Below are positions 16,274 to 25,575 of a stretch of 64,000 nt of DNA, in pieces. Position 1 is the first letter of the stretch, and each line of letters starts with the position of its first letter. Under the pieces are notes generated by a model. It had not been told where the DNA came from and ran no database searches. It saw only the letters and a list, made by a program, of their open reading frames with translations. The position numbers and the translations under genes are program-made. Location: positions 558,001-622,000 of the forward strand of contig NZ_JUHB01000001.1 of NCBI RefSeq assembly GCF_000799565.1, given 5' to 3'. The stretch is from Cellulophaga sp. Hel_I_12. Its GTDB lineage: Bacteria > Bacteroidota > Bacteroidia > Flavobacteriales > Flavobacteriaceae.

Positions 16274-17206
16274 CTATAATTTTAAAATTCTTTGAGATTC
16301 TGTATTAAAAAGAAAATTATATTTAAGGGCACCCCCTAAATACACATCATTTTCTTGCATACACGAATAATAACTTGTTTCGCCTTTTAAGATCGCTTTG
16401 CCAGTTTGTGTTAAGCGTACGGGATTAAAGGAAGAAAATAAAGGTTTCAATCGGTTTATGGCATTATGAAATTGATTGTCACTAAACCCTAAAACTCCTT
16501 GGTTTTTTAACAATACACTTAAAAATTGACCTTTGGAGCCTGGTTTTTTATCCATAGCTAACTGCAAAATATTAGTTTCCATCTCATTTAATCCGTTTTT
16601 AATAGAAGGAAAACGGTGCAGGTGAGCTTGAATCGTACTCTCTAAATAGTTAAAATTAAAATTTTTAAAATCTGAAAGATTTTCTAATCGAATCGGGTTG
16701 TCACTGCAATACAATTGCCAAACATAATCAGCATATTCAATATCGTCTTGAGTCAAAAGCGTTTTAGTCTCGTAGAGTTTTAGTACATGTTCGTCACTTA
16801 ATTCATTAAGTCCGTACAATACATCAGTATCATCTTCTTTTCCGCTGCATACCAAATATATTTGGGCGTATTTGCGGTGTATTTTTAACCAACTGATTAC
16901 CGCTAGAAGGTTCACTTGGCAAAATAAATCATACTCAAACCACAAAACTATTTGATCTTGTTGTTTATGGTTGCATAAAGAGCGGTACTCTTTTAAGGTT
17001 TTTTCAATAAAACTGGCCTTTGAGACTTTATAATTTTTGTTCAGAAATTCGAATCGCGTTTTCCAGAAAGATTCACTTCCTACATTTGTTTCTGTTTTTC
17101 CTTCACACAACATTTCTCTCCAAGTGATAATATCACCTGTAAGCTTTAGTTTTTTTAATTTTGATGTAAACGCATCACCGTTTGTTATGTGAAGTAGGGA
17201 ACTCAT
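16274..17206 (-). CDS. DUF1835 domain protein
   Basis: The N-terminus LHITNGDAFTSKLKKL with WREMLCEGK matches DUF1835 proteins, which are found across Bacteroidota and Firmicutes and have no proven activity. The first 120 residues form this domain; the rest is mostly helical with a predicted winged-helix-like tail (about 225-290, MDKKPGSKGQFLSVLLKN). It is in a tight run with a nucleoside phosphorylase, so a link to nucleotide metabolism is possible but is only inferred from context. Confidence 0.75.
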   Translation of the reverse strand: MSSLLHITNGDAFTSKLKKLKLTGDIITWREMLCEGKTETNVGSESFWKTRFEFLNKNYKVSKASFIEKTLKEYRSLCNHKQQDQIVLWFEYDLFCQVNLLAVISWLKIHRKYAQIYLVCSGKEDDTDVLYGLNELSDEHVLKLYETKTLLTQDDIEYADYVWQLYCSDNPIRLENLSDFKNFNFNYLESTIQAHLHRFPSIKNGLNEMETNILQLAMDKKPGSKGQFLSVLLKNQGVLGFSDNQFHNAINRLKPLFSSFNPVRLTQTGKAILKGETSYYSCMQENDVYLGGALKYNFLFNTESQRILKL

Positions 17207-17281
17207 AGTGCGTGAAAATTAAAAAATTAGACTATTAAAAATACTATTAAATAAACAACTATAAAAGTTAATTAACAGATT

Positions 17282-17617
17282 TTAGCCACCAACTCGTTTT
17301 ACTTTAAAACCTTTTTCTTTTAAAATTGTCATTATTTTGGCTCTGTAATCGCCTTGAATAATAATCGTATCATCTTTAAAACTACCTCCAACACTCAAGG
17401 TTGTTTTTATTTCTTTCGCTAATTTTTTAAAATCCTCAGTAGCTCCAGTATATCCCTCTAAAATGGTCGTTGGTTTTCCTTTTCGTTTTTCATACTTGCA
17501 AAGTATAGGGTCATCTTGCATCCAAATTTGATTAGTTTCACTACTTTCTGAACTTTCTTCGGTAGTTTCGGATTTGTGTTCTGGAAAAAGATTTTTTAAC
17601 TGGTCTTGTAAGTCCAT
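17282..17617 (-). CDS. SUI1/eIF1-family translation factor (YciH-like)
   Basis: This is a bacterial homologue of eIF1. The acidic N-terminal half is disordered (many E and S), while the C-terminal 60 residues carry the SUI1 fold, including LSVGGSFKDDTIIIQGDYR and LKEKGFKVKRVGG. The family binds the small ribosomal subunit and can influence initiation fidelity. It is 75 bases upstream of the DUF1835 gene on the same strand. Confidence 0.88.
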   Translation of the reverse strand: MDLQDQLKNLFPEHKSETTEESSESSETNQIWMQDDPILCKYEKRKGKPTTILEGYTGATEDFKKLAKEIKTTLSVGGSFKDDTIIIQGDYRAKIMTILKEKGFKVKRVGG

Positions 17618-17681
17618 TATGCGTAATTATTGTTTTATACTAATAGGCAATAAGCAGTAGCCGTTAACAGAAATACAAATC

Positions 17682-17709
17682 ACTGATTACTGAATACTGT
17701 TGACTGTTT
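17682..17709. repeat. Heptamer-periodic tandem array
   Basis: Four consecutive 7-base units follow one another: ACTGATT, ACTGAAT, ACTGTTG, ACTGTTT. The last unit touches the stop codon of the dioxygenase gene. Two other intergenic gaps in this window hold arrays with the same period but different units. Confidence 0.6.
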
Positions 17710-18658
17710 ACTTTTTAATAAGTCCAAGTTCTATCAAACGCTCGTTTAAAAACTCACCAGCCGTGATATCATCGTATAATTTAGGATTCTTATCATCTAC
17801 ACAATTCGCTAAACAATTTAAGGGCATTTCACTTACCGGATGCATAAAAAATGGAACGGAATAGCGCGACGTTCCCCATAATTCTCGCGGCGGATTCACC
17901 ACTTGATGAATCGTTGATTTTAATTTATTGTTCGTTAAACGCGAGAGCATATCACCCACATTAATCATTAACTCGTTAGGTTGAGCAATCGCATCAATCC
18001 ATTCGTCATTATGATTTTTTACTTGTAAACCTTTACCGTGAGCACCCATTAATAACGTTATTAAATTAATATCGCCATGGGCAGCAGCGCGAACTGCGTT
18101 TTTAGGCTCACTCGTAATCGGTGGATAGTGAATAGGTCTTAAAATAGAATTCCCATTTTTAATGTAGTCATCAAAATACGTTTCATCTAAATTTAGATGT
18201 ATGGCCAAAGCTCTCAGCACATACTTCGCTGTTTTTTCGAGCATTTTATAGGTTTCTTCTCCAATAGTATTAAAAGCAGGCAATTCATTCACTTGCACAT
18301 TATCGGGATATTCTTCGGCTAATTTTTCATCGTTTTCTACATATTGTCCAAAATGCCAAAACTCCTTTAAATCGCCTTCTTTTTTGCCTTTAGCATGTTC
18401 TTTGCCAAAAGAGGTATACCCGCGTTGTCCGCCAATACCTTCAATTTCATAACTATCCTTTACGTCTTGAGGCAATTGAAAAAAGTTTTTTATTTCAGCA
18501 TATAAATCATCGACCAACTGCTGGGGTAAAAAATGACCACTTAAGGCTACAAAGCCTATGTCTTCAAAAGCACTGCCAATTTCTTTTATAAATTTTTCTT
18601 TTCTTTTTGGGTCTCCAGAAACAAAATCCTGTAAATCAACACTCGGAACATAACTCAT
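17708..18658 (-). CDS. 2-oxoglutarate/Fe(II) dioxygenase, isopenicillin N synthase family
   Basis: This is a cytoplasmic non-heme iron oxygenase. The iron triad is visible as AAHGDINLITLL (HxD) and the later STIHQVVNPP histidine, with the 2-oxoglutarate-binding RYSVPFFMHP (R-x-S). The N-terminal DIOX_N region (ALSGHFLPQQLVDDLYAE) is complete. Length 316 is usual. I start at MSYVPSVDLQDF because the longer frame begins with TTG inside a perfect -7 box. Substrate unknown; no biosynthetic partners are adjacent. Confidence 0.9.
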   Translation of the reverse strand: MSYVPSVDLQDFVSGDPKRKEKFIKEIGSAFEDIGFVALSGHFLPQQLVDDLYAEIKNFFQLPQDVKDSYEIEGIGGQRGYTSFGKEHAKGKKEGDLKEFWHFGQYVENDEKLAEEYPDNVQVNELPAFNTIGEETYKMLEKTAKYVLRALAIHLNLDETYFDDYIKNGNSILRPIHYPPITSEPKNAVRAAAHGDINLITLLMGAHGKGLQVKNHNDEWIDAIAQPNELMINVGDMLSRLTNNKLKSTIHQVVNPPRELWGTSRYSVPFFMHPVSEMPLNCLANCVDDKNPKLYDDITAGEFLNERLIELGLIKK

Positions 18659-18676
18659 AATCACCAAATTTTGAAT

Positions 18677-18684
18677 CAAATTTA
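18677..18684 (-). promoter_or_regulatory. -7 box of the dioxygenase gene
   Basis: On the minus strand it reads TAAATTTG, matching TANNTTTG. A start near 18672 gives a 14-base leader before the ATG at 18658. Confidence 0.4.
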
Positions 18685-18786
18685 ATTAAAATATAGAAGT
18701 TAAAATAGTATTGTTAAGAATGTTTTCTTTAGGAGGTTTTTTTGTTACATTTATACCAGTATTTAGCGTTTAATTTTTCAATACCT

Positions 18787-20763
18787 ATGGAGTACAAAAG
18801 CTTTGCTGTTACTGACAATCAAAAACTAGCGCTGTACCAACAGCTGCTAAAACCAAGAATGATTGAAGAGAAAATGTTGATACTTCTTCGGCAGGGTAGA
18901 ATATCAAAATGGTTCAGTGGCATAGGGCAAGAGGCTATTTCTGTTGGCGTAACTGCAGCATTGCATAGCTCAGAATATATTTTACCCATGCACCGCAATT
19001 TAGGTGTTTTTACCAGCCGTAATATTCCCTTACACCGCTTATTTTCTCAATGGCAAGGTAAATTAGGTGGCTTTACTAAAGGTAGGGATCGTAGTTTTCA
19101 TTTTGGCACTCAAGAATTTAATATTATCGGCATGATCTCGCATTTAGGCCCGCAATTAGGGGTTGCTGACGGTATAGCCTTGGCTGATAAATTACAGCAG
19201 CGAAAACAGGTAACTGCTGTGTTTACGGGTGAAGGTGCCACCAGTGAGGGTGATTTTCACGAGGCGCTAAACCTTGCTGCTGTATGGAATTTGCCTGTGC
19301 TTTTTTGTATTGAGAACAATGGGTACGGACTTTCTACACCCACCCATGAGCAGTTTAAATGTAAAAATCTAGCGGATAAAGGAATTGGTTACGGGATGGA
19401 ATCGCATATTATTGATGGTAATAATATTTTAGAAGTCTACACTAAAATAAATGCTATTTGCACTGATTTGAGAGAAAATCCTAGGCCTGTGCTGTTAGAA
19501 TTTAAAACCTTTAGGATGCGCGGCCATGAAGAAGCCAGTGGTACAAAATATGTGCCGCAAGAATTGTTAGATACTTGGGAGGAAAAAGATCCTATTCGTA
19601 ATTACGAAGCCTACCTATTAAAAGAAAATCTTATCACTCAAAACGATATAAAAAACTTTAAGGCTGAAATTCAGACCGAAATTGATGCGAATTTACAGCT
19701 AGCCTTTTCTGAAGAAGAAGTTTCTAGTTCCACTGAAATCGAGTTGAACGATGTGTATAAGCCTTTTAACTTTGAAGAAATTTTACCTACTTCAAAGACT
19801 AAAAACATCCGGTTTGTTGATGCCATCTCGGAAGGATTAAAACAGTCGATGGAAAAACATGAAAACCTCGTGTTAATGGGACAAGACATTGCCGATTACG
19901 GCGGTGTTTTCAAGATTACAGAATCCTTTATTCTCGATTTTGGCAAGGAAAGGGTCCGAAATACGCCTATATGCGAATCTGCTATTGTTTCTGCAGCTAT
20001 GGGTTTGTCTATTAATGGGATGAAAGCTATGGTTGAAATGCAATTTGCAGATTTTGTGAGTAGCGGATTTAACCCAATAGTCAATTATTTAGCAAAATCG
20101 CACTACCGATGGAATGAAAATGCCGATGTGGTGGTTCGCATGCCTTGTGGGGCAGGGGTAGGAGCAGGTCCTTTTCACTCGCAAACCAATGAAGCTTGGT
20201 TTACCAAAACACCAGGTTTAAAAGTTGTATATCCTGCATTTCCTTATGATGCCAAGGGACTTTTAATTACGGCTATTAATGATCCCAACCCTGTATTGTT
20301 TTTTGAACACAAAGCCCTTTACCGTAGTTTATATCAAGAGGTCCCAGAGGCCTACTACACCATCCCGTTTGGAAAAGCGGCCAGCCTTAGGGAAGGCGAC
20401 GACATCACTATTGTATCGTATGGAGCAGGCGTTCATTGGGCTTTAGAAGTTTTAGACAAACATCCAACGATTAAAGCAGACCTGCTTGATTTAAGAACCC
20501 TACAACCTTTAGATTTGGAGGCTATCTATAGCTCCGTTAAAAAAACAAATCGATTGCTCATCCTTCAAGAAGACAGTCTTTTTGGTAGTATTGGGAGTGA
20601 TATAGCCGCACTTGTCATGGAAAACTGTTTTGAGTTTTTAGATGCTCCTGTAAAACGCGTAGCCAGTTTAGAAACACCCATTCCGTTTGCTAAAAAATTG
20701 GAAAATAATTACCTGCCCAAAGGCCGCTTTGAAAAAGAACTCCTAGAGCTGTTGGCGTATTAG
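18787..20763 (+). CDS. Fused E1-alpha/E1-beta 2-oxoacid (branched-chain) dehydrogenase
   Basis: This is the ThDP-dependent E1 component that decarboxylates branched-chain 2-oxoacids, here as one polypeptide. The alpha half (about 1-330) has the ThDP loop GEGATSEGDFHEALN ending in the ENN pair, and the phosphorylation-loop RMRGHEEASG. The beta half (about 345-657) has MGQDIADYGGVFKIT, CGAGVGAGPFHSQ and LRTLQPLD. The fusion is common in Bacteroidota. E2 and E3 are not next to it. I use the ATG at 18787; the longer frame starts at TTG in a promoter-like TACATTTA. Confidence 0.92.
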   Translation: MEYKSFAVTDNQKLALYQQLLKPRMIEEKMLILLRQGRISKWFSGIGQEAISVGVTAALHSSEYILPMHRNLGVFTSRNIPLHRLFSQWQGKLGGFTKGRDRSFHFGTQEFNIIGMISHLGPQLGVADGIALADKLQQRKQVTAVFTGEGATSEGDFHEALNLAAVWNLPVLFCIENNGYGLSTPTHEQFKCKNLADKGIGYGMESHIIDGNNILEVYTKINAICTDLRENPRPVLLEFKTFRMRGHEEASGTKYVPQELLDTWEEKDPIRNYEAYLLKENLITQNDIKNFKAEIQTEIDANLQLAFSEEEVSSSTEIELNDVYKPFNFEEILPTSKTKNIRFVDAISEGLKQSMEKHENLVLMGQDIADYGGVFKITESFILDFGKERVRNTPICESAIVSAAMGLSINGMKAMVEMQFADFVSSGFNPIVNYLAKSHYRWNENADVVVRMPCGAGVGAGPFHSQTNEAWFTKTPGLKVVYPAFPYDAKGLLITAINDPNPVLFFEHKALYRSLYQEVPEAYYTIPFGKAASLREGDDITIVSYGAGVHWALEVLDKHPTIKADLLDLRTLQPLDLEAIYSSVKKTNRLLILQEDSLFGSIGSDIAALVMENCFEFLDAPVKRVASLETPIPFAKKLENNYLPKGRFEKELLELLAY

Positions 20764-20907
20764 CAATAGGAGTAAAAATTTACCTTATCAAAGCATAAAG
20801 TCAGCTGCCTTATATTTACCTTGCGCGGTATTAACAGCGTTTTAACATTCGTTTCGTAGTCGAAAGTAAGTTTTGAACGTATATCCAATTAAATAAACAA
20901 CAATCAT

Positions 20908-21387
20908 ATGAAGAAAGTATTAATTTTAAGTGTAGTCGTAGGCCTATTTTTAAGCAGTTGTGGCGCCTCTAAATTGGCGAGAGAACAAGGTAATTTGCTC
21001 AGTGGTACATGGATTTTGAATAATGTAAGTTTCGCCGATCAACCTGGCACATTCAAATCTGTTCTTTTCAATGATGCGCAAGATATCTGTTTCGAAGGCA
21101 GCAATTGGTTTTTTAGAGACAACAACAATACAGGTCGCTATACCATAGCCCCCTCTAGTTTGTGCCAAAGTGGGGATCGATTTATTCGCTGGTCTATTAT
21201 CACCAATGATTATGGTACCAATGAACTTCAATTTAAAATGATTGATGAAAACAGAAAAGATATTTCTGGCGGATTTGGTTATCGGTTAACCATAAATACA
21301 CTGAACGCATCAACTATGGTGTTAGCATCAAAGGTGACTGCGAATGGCGCTCCAGTGTCAGTGATTTATGAATTTTCTAAAAAGTGA
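20908..21387 (+). CDS. Lipocalin-like lipoprotein
   Basis: The signal sequence ends in a lipobox (GLFLSSCGAS). The mature domain has the lipocalin GTW start (LLSGTWILNNVSF) and alternating strands. Such small lipoproteins are abundant in Flavobacteriaceae; no ligand is known. It precedes an OmpA-type lipoprotein by 93 bases on the same strand and both may share a transcript that ends at the terminator at 22200. Confidence 0.8.
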   Translation: MKKVLILSVVVGLFLSSCGASKLAREQGNLLSGTWILNNVSFADQPGTFKSVLFNDAQDICFEGSNWFFRDNNNTGRYTIAPSSLCQSGDRFIRWSIITNDYGTNELQFKMIDENRKDISGGFGYRLTINTLNASTMVLASKVTANGAPVSVIYEFSKK

Positions 21388-21480
21388 TGCTTTTTAAGTA
21401 CAAAAGAAGTAAAAACAAAGGATAAAAATAATAAAAGCCAAAAGCGTAATGCTGGATGCCTAAAATAAATAAAATAAAGG

Positions 21481-22173
21481 ATGAAAAATATAGGAGTAAA
21501 ATTAGCAACAATCATCATGACCTTAAGTCTTGTAGTAGGATGTAACGCTGTAAAAAATGCAAATAACACCCAAAAAGGTGGAGCTATAGGCGCAGGTGGT
21601 GGTGCTGTAATTGGTGGCATTATCGGTAATAATGTAGGAAGTGGAAACAATACAGCTCTGGGCGCGATTATAGGTGCTGTAGTTGGTGGCGCTGCAGGTG
21701 GCTATATTGGCAATCGAATGGATAAACAAGCACAGCGAATAGAGGAAGAAATACCTGGAGCAGAAGTAACTAGAGTTGGTGAAGGGATCAATGTTGTTTT
21801 CAATGAAGATGCTGGGGTGTATTTTGACACCAATAAATCTGATGTAAAAGGTACTTCAGCGAATACTTTAGATCGCTTAATAGGAGTTTTAAATGAATAT
21901 CCAAATACTAATATTTTAGTAGAAGGACATACAGATAGTGCAGGAGCAGATGCCTATAACATGACTTTATCCAAACAAAGAGCAGAATCAGTTACTAATT
22001 ATTTGGTTAAAAACGGAGTTTCTAGCAGTAGATTAACCACAAAGTGGTACGGAGAAGCACAACCAAAATCAGACAATAGTACTGCTGAAGGCAAGGCAAA
22101 AAATCGTAGGGTAGAGATGGTCATTGTTGCCGATGAAAATTTAAAACAAGAGGCGATTCAAAAAACACAATAA
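21481..22173 (+). CDS. OmpA-family lipoprotein with glycine zipper
   Basis: A lipobox (SLVVGCNA) is followed by a glycine-zipper membrane segment (about residues 34-80, GGAIGAGGGAVIGGIIG and similar) and a C-terminal OmpA peptidoglycan-binding domain (about 105-220). That domain carries VEGHTDSAGADAYN and LSKQRAESVTNYLV, with NRRVEM near the end. It should tie the outer membrane to the cell wall. Length 230 is typical. Confidence 0.93.
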   Translation: MKNIGVKLATIIMTLSLVVGCNAVKNANNTQKGGAIGAGGGAVIGGIIGNNVGSGNNTALGAIIGAVVGGAAGGYIGNRMDKQAQRIEEEIPGAEVTRVGEGINVVFNEDAGVYFDTNKSDVKGTSANTLDRLIGVLNEYPNTNILVEGHTDSAGADAYNMTLSKQRAESVTNYLVKNGVSSSRLTTKWYGEAQPKSDNSTAEGKAKNRRVEMVIVADENLKQEAIQKTQ

Positions 22174-22199
22174 TAGAGTACACTCTTAAAAATAAATAC

Positions 22200-22233
22200 A
22201 CAAATCCCAACATTCATGTTGGGATTTGTTTTT
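22200..22233 (+). terminator. Rho-independent terminator after the OmpA gene
   Basis: A perfect 13-bp stem, ACAAATCCCAACA paired with TGTTGGGATTTGT, closes a TTCA loop and is followed by a T run. Confidence 0.93.
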
Positions 22234-22495
22234 ATAAATAGGTATCTTCACTTTAAGAAAAATTTTTCTCAAAAAAATCTTTGACGTATTTTTTATAGGC
22301 TTATTTTGATGGAGTTATTATATGTTGAAGCTAATTAAGACTGAAGTTTATTAAAGCTTTAAAAAAATACTACTTAAAATTTAAGTCCTGAACAAGTATG
22401 TTTTTTGATAGTAGGCAAATTTAATCCCATAGTAGCAACAGCACGGGATCAAGCACAAGAAGCCTAAGTTCTTCAAGGGATAACAATGTTTTAAA
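22234..22495. other. Gap before the polyketide cluster
   Basis: I see no ORF, RNA or clear promoter in this gap. The -7 box of the cluster is not obvious, so its promoter may be atypical or activator-dependent. Confidence 0.4.
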
Positions 22496-23614
22496 ATGAT
22501 GTATGACACAGGTATTATTGGTGGTGGATTAGCCGGACTCACCGCTGCCATTCATTTAACGCAGAAAAATAAACGTGTTATCGTTTTTGAAAAACAGGCC
22601 TATCCACATCACAAAGTTTGTGGAGAGTATGTTTCCAACGAAATTATTCCTTATTTAAAGCGTCTAGATATCGCTATTGAAAACGCCGTTAACATCGACA
22701 CCTTACACTTTTCAACCCAAAAAGGAAATGCTATCGCCACAAAACTGCCTTTAGGCGGATTTGGCATCAGTCGTTTTACTTTGGATGAAATCCTCTATAA
22801 AAAAGCAGTGGATTTAAAGGTCACTTTTGTTTTTGAAGCGGTTAGGTCTGTCGTATTTAAAGAAGATAGCTTTGAAATTGAGACCGATTCCGGCCGCTTG
22901 GTTTATGCTAAAACAGCGATCGGTGCTTACGGAAAACGATCTAATTTAGATAAAAAGCTACAACGTAATTTTATGGCAAAAAAGTCGTCATGGCTAGGCG
23001 TAAAAGCGCATTACCAGCATCCAAATTTTCAGGATAATGTGGTAGCACTTCATAATTTTAAAGGAGGTTATGGGGGTTTATCTAAAACCGAAACTGGGGC
23101 CGTTAATTTCTGTTATTTAGTTCATTATGAAACTTTTAAAGAGCTTAAGGATATTGAAAGGTTTAATCATTCGATAGTTTCAGAAAATCCATTTTTAAAA
23201 AATTTCTTGACAGAAGCTACGCCAATGTTTGAACAACCGTTGAGCATCGCTCAAATATCATTTGAAAAAAAACAAGCCGTCACCAATCATGTATTGATGT
23301 GTGGGGATACTGCAGGTTTAATTCATCCACTTTGCGGCAATGGTATGGCTATGGCCATCCATAGTGCAAAAATAGCTAGTGAATTACTGTGTTCGTATTT
23401 TGAGGATCCCACCATGGATCGTGATGCCTTAGAATTAGCCTATAAAAAACAATGGAAGAATGCCTTTGGTTATCGCTTATGGATCGGCAGAAAACTACAA
23501 TGGATTTTACTCCATGATACCCTTGCCAACCTTGTCATGGGGATTGTTTCTAAATCACCCAACCTACTGCGTTTTTTAATTAAACAAACCCATGGAAAAC
23601 CGATAAAATGCTAA
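22496..23614 (+). CDS. FAD-dependent oxidoreductase (geranylgeranyl-reductase-like) of the type III PKS cluster
   Basis: It has an N-terminal FAD-binding GIIGGGLAGLTAAIHL and a distal flavin motif GDTAGLIHPLCGNGMAMAIHSA, typical of the GR/FixC/aromatic-hydroxylase superfamily. The 372 residues match family length. As the first gene of the cluster it probably hydroxylates or reduces the polyketide product. Its 3' end overlaps the methyltransferase by seven bases. ATG at 22499 is an alternative start one codon later. Confidence 0.85.
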   Translation: MMYDTGIIGGGLAGLTAAIHLTQKNKRVIVFEKQAYPHHKVCGEYVSNEIIPYLKRLDIAIENAVNIDTLHFSTQKGNAIATKLPLGGFGISRFTLDEILYKKAVDLKVTFVFEAVRSVVFKEDSFEIETDSGRLVYAKTAIGAYGKRSNLDKKLQRNFMAKKSSWLGVKAHYQHPNFQDNVVALHNFKGGYGGLSKTETGAVNFCYLVHYETFKELKDIERFNHSIVSENPFLKNFLTEATPMFEQPLSIAQISFEKKQAVTNHVLMCGDTAGLIHPLCGNGMAMAIHSAKIASELLCSYFEDPTMDRDALELAYKKQWKNAFGYRLWIGRKLQWILLHDTLANLVMGIVSKSPNLLRFLIKQTHGKPIKC

Positions 23615-24336
23615 GAGATCTTTCCAAAAGAAGTTACCAGCCAGAATTAATGGATAGTTTTGATGAGCCCATTGCTTCCTTAAAAGCCGTTTTTCAAGAT
23701 ATTAATCGTGTAAATCAACTTTTAGGCGGTAATGCCATTACCATTAATGCTTTAAAAAAGATACTTCAAGACCACCCACAAGAACAATACACTATTGTAG
23801 ATATGGGCTGCGGCGATGGGAATATGCTTCGTGAAGTTGCTGCTTATTTTAGAAGCCAAAAGATCAAAGGAAACTTTATTGGCATCGATTTAAATACAAA
23901 CGCCCTACACATTGCGCAAGAAATGTCAAAAGATTTTCCAGAAATTAGGTATTTAAATCAAGACATTTTAAAAATTGACAGCCATACTTTTCACTGTGAT
24001 ATTTTAATAAATACCCTCACCATGCATCATTTTACAGATGAACAAGTGCTGGTATTTTTAAAAAAGTTTACCCAACTTGCTCGGTATGCCGTCGTTATCA
24101 ATGATTTACAAAGAAGTCGGCTAGCGTACTATCTTTTTCACTTCTTTAGTAGTATTTTTATCAAAACAAAAATTGCAAAAATTGATGGTTTAATTTCTAT
24201 CCGTAGGGCTTTTATTAAAAAAGAACTACAGGGCTATTCCGAAAAAATACAGGGTACCACCCATACCATAGCTTGGAAATGGGCCTTTAGATACGTTTGG
24301 ATTTTAAAACCGAATCTCATAAAAGAAAATGCATGA
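23608..24336 (+). CDS. SAM-dependent methyltransferase of the type III PKS cluster
   Basis: This is a class I methyltransferase with motif I TIVDMGCGDGNMLREVA and a second motif near FIGIDLNTNALHIA, plus LINTLTMHHFTDEQ. It overlaps both neighbours (seven bases upstream, ATGA overlap downstream), so translation is coupled. It most likely O- or C-methylates the resorcinol or pyrone made by the next gene; that role is inferred from context. Confidence 0.85.
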   Translation: MLRDLSKRSYQPELMDSFDEPIASLKAVFQDINRVNQLLGGNAITINALKKILQDHPQEQYTIVDMGCGDGNMLREVAAYFRSQKIKGNFIGIDLNTNALHIAQEMSKDFPEIRYLNQDILKIDSHTFHCDILINTLTMHHFTDEQVLVFLKKFTQLARYAVVINDLQRSRLAYYLFHFFSSIFIKTKIAKIDGLISIRRAFIKKELQGYSEKIQGTTHTIAWKWAFRYVWILKPNLIKENA

Positions 24337-25388
24337 ATGACGTAAAAATTGTAACCGTTGCCAAACAACTGCCTGAATACAGTCGTGAAACAGCAGCTAT
24401 TTTACCCCTAGTCGAATTTTGGCTTCAGAATCAAGACGAGCGATTTCGACGAAAAGTATTAAAAATATTTGAAGGTGCTGCTGTAGATAAGCGATTTAGT
24501 ATTATGAAACCCGAAGAAGTTTTTACGGCAAGCTCTTTCGAGGAAAAGAACGCCATTTATGCGCGCGAAGTTAAAAAGTTAGGCGTTCAGGTTTTAAAAA
24601 ATGCCCTGAAAAAATCGAATTGGAAGGCAGACTCTATAGATTACATCATCACGGTGAGTTGTACAGGAATCATGATTCCGTCTTTAGATGCCTACATCAT
24701 TAATGACTTAGATTTACGAGAGGATATTGTTAGGCTTCCTGTAACAGAGATGGGTTGTGCCGCAGGTGTATCGGGCATCATCTACGCAAAGAATTTTTTA
24801 AAAGCGAATCCCAACAAAAGGGCTGCCGTGATTGCAGTCGAGAGTCCCACTGCCACCTTCCAGTTAGAGGATTACTCCATGGCAAATATGGTAAGTGCTG
24901 CCATTTTCGGTGATGGTGCTGCCTGTGTATTATTATCTTCCGAAGAAGATGCAACGGGCCCTAAAATCATTGGTGAGGGCATGTATCATTTTAAAGACGC
25001 TACTCAAATGATGGGTTTCGATTTAACTAATGAAGGACTAAAAATGATTTTAGATCCTGCCGTACCTGCTACGATAGCGGAGCATTTTCCAAAAATTATA
25101 CACCCTTTTTTAGCAAAACACCACAGCAGTATTGAAAAAGTGGAGCATTTAATTTTTCATCCAGGCGGACGCAAAATTGTACAAACCGTAGAAGAGCTGT
25201 TTGGCGCTTTAGGAAAAAACATCGATGATACCCGAGAGGTACTTCGCTTGTACGGCAATATGAGTAGTGTTACGGTGCTATATGTATTAGAGCGATTTTT
25301 AGATAGAAATCTTGAAAAAGGTGCGCAAGGGATCATGTTAAGTTTTGGACCTGGTTTTTCTGCGCAGCGGGTTTTATTAGAATGGTAG
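24333..25388 (+). CDS. Type III polyketide synthase (chalcone/stilbene synthase family)
   Basis: This is a homodimeric ketosynthase that extends an acyl starter with malonyl units. The catalytic triad is present: C142 (TEMGCAAGVSGI), H276 (IFHPGGRKIVQ) and N309 (YGNMSSVTVLY). The C-terminal SFGPGFSAQRVLLEW fits the GFGPG loop of the family. Length 351 is typical. I start at the ATG that overlaps the previous stop as ATGA; a longer frame begins at TTG inside the methyltransferase. Given the ACP and FAS-like genes downstream, it probably takes a long acyl chain from the ACP to make an alkylresorcinol or alkylpyrone. Confidence 0.92.
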   Translation: MNDVKIVTVAKQLPEYSRETAAILPLVEFWLQNQDERFRRKVLKIFEGAAVDKRFSIMKPEEVFTASSFEEKNAIYAREVKKLGVQVLKNALKKSNWKADSIDYIITVSCTGIMIPSLDAYIINDLDLREDIVRLPVTEMGCAAGVSGIIYAKNFLKANPNKRAAVIAVESPTATFQLEDYSMANMVSAAIFGDGAACVLLSSEEDATGPKIIGEGMYHFKDATQMMGFDLTNEGLKMILDPAVPATIAEHFPKIIHPFLAKHHSSIEKVEHLIFHPGGRKIVQTVEELFGALGKNIDDTREVLRLYGNMSSVTVLYVLERFLDRNLEKGAQGIMLSFGPGFSAQRVLLEW

Positions 25389-25481
25389 TTTTTTTAATGT
25401 TAAAATTGTTTGCCATGAATAATAGGAATAGGCAAACCTCATAAGTATTTGATTTAAAAATTTATAAATTTGGTGTTTTTG

Positions 25482-25527
25482 AACTTGAACTCTCGCACTG
25501 AGCAAAGTCGTAGTGTAAACTTGAACT
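25482..25527. repeat. Small intergenic element with direct repeats
   Basis: Two copies of AACTTGAACT flank a 20-base core CACTGAGCAAAGTCGTAGTG. The core is read as TACGACTTTGCTCAGTG on the other strand, close to the TTCGACTATGCTCAGGAC core of the dispersed repeats at 40-50 kb. It splits the polyketide cluster between the PKS and the reductase genes. Confidence 0.5.
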
Positions 25528-25575
25528 AAATATTGGTATTCATTCTTAATACTTTGTACACAATACGTAAATAAC

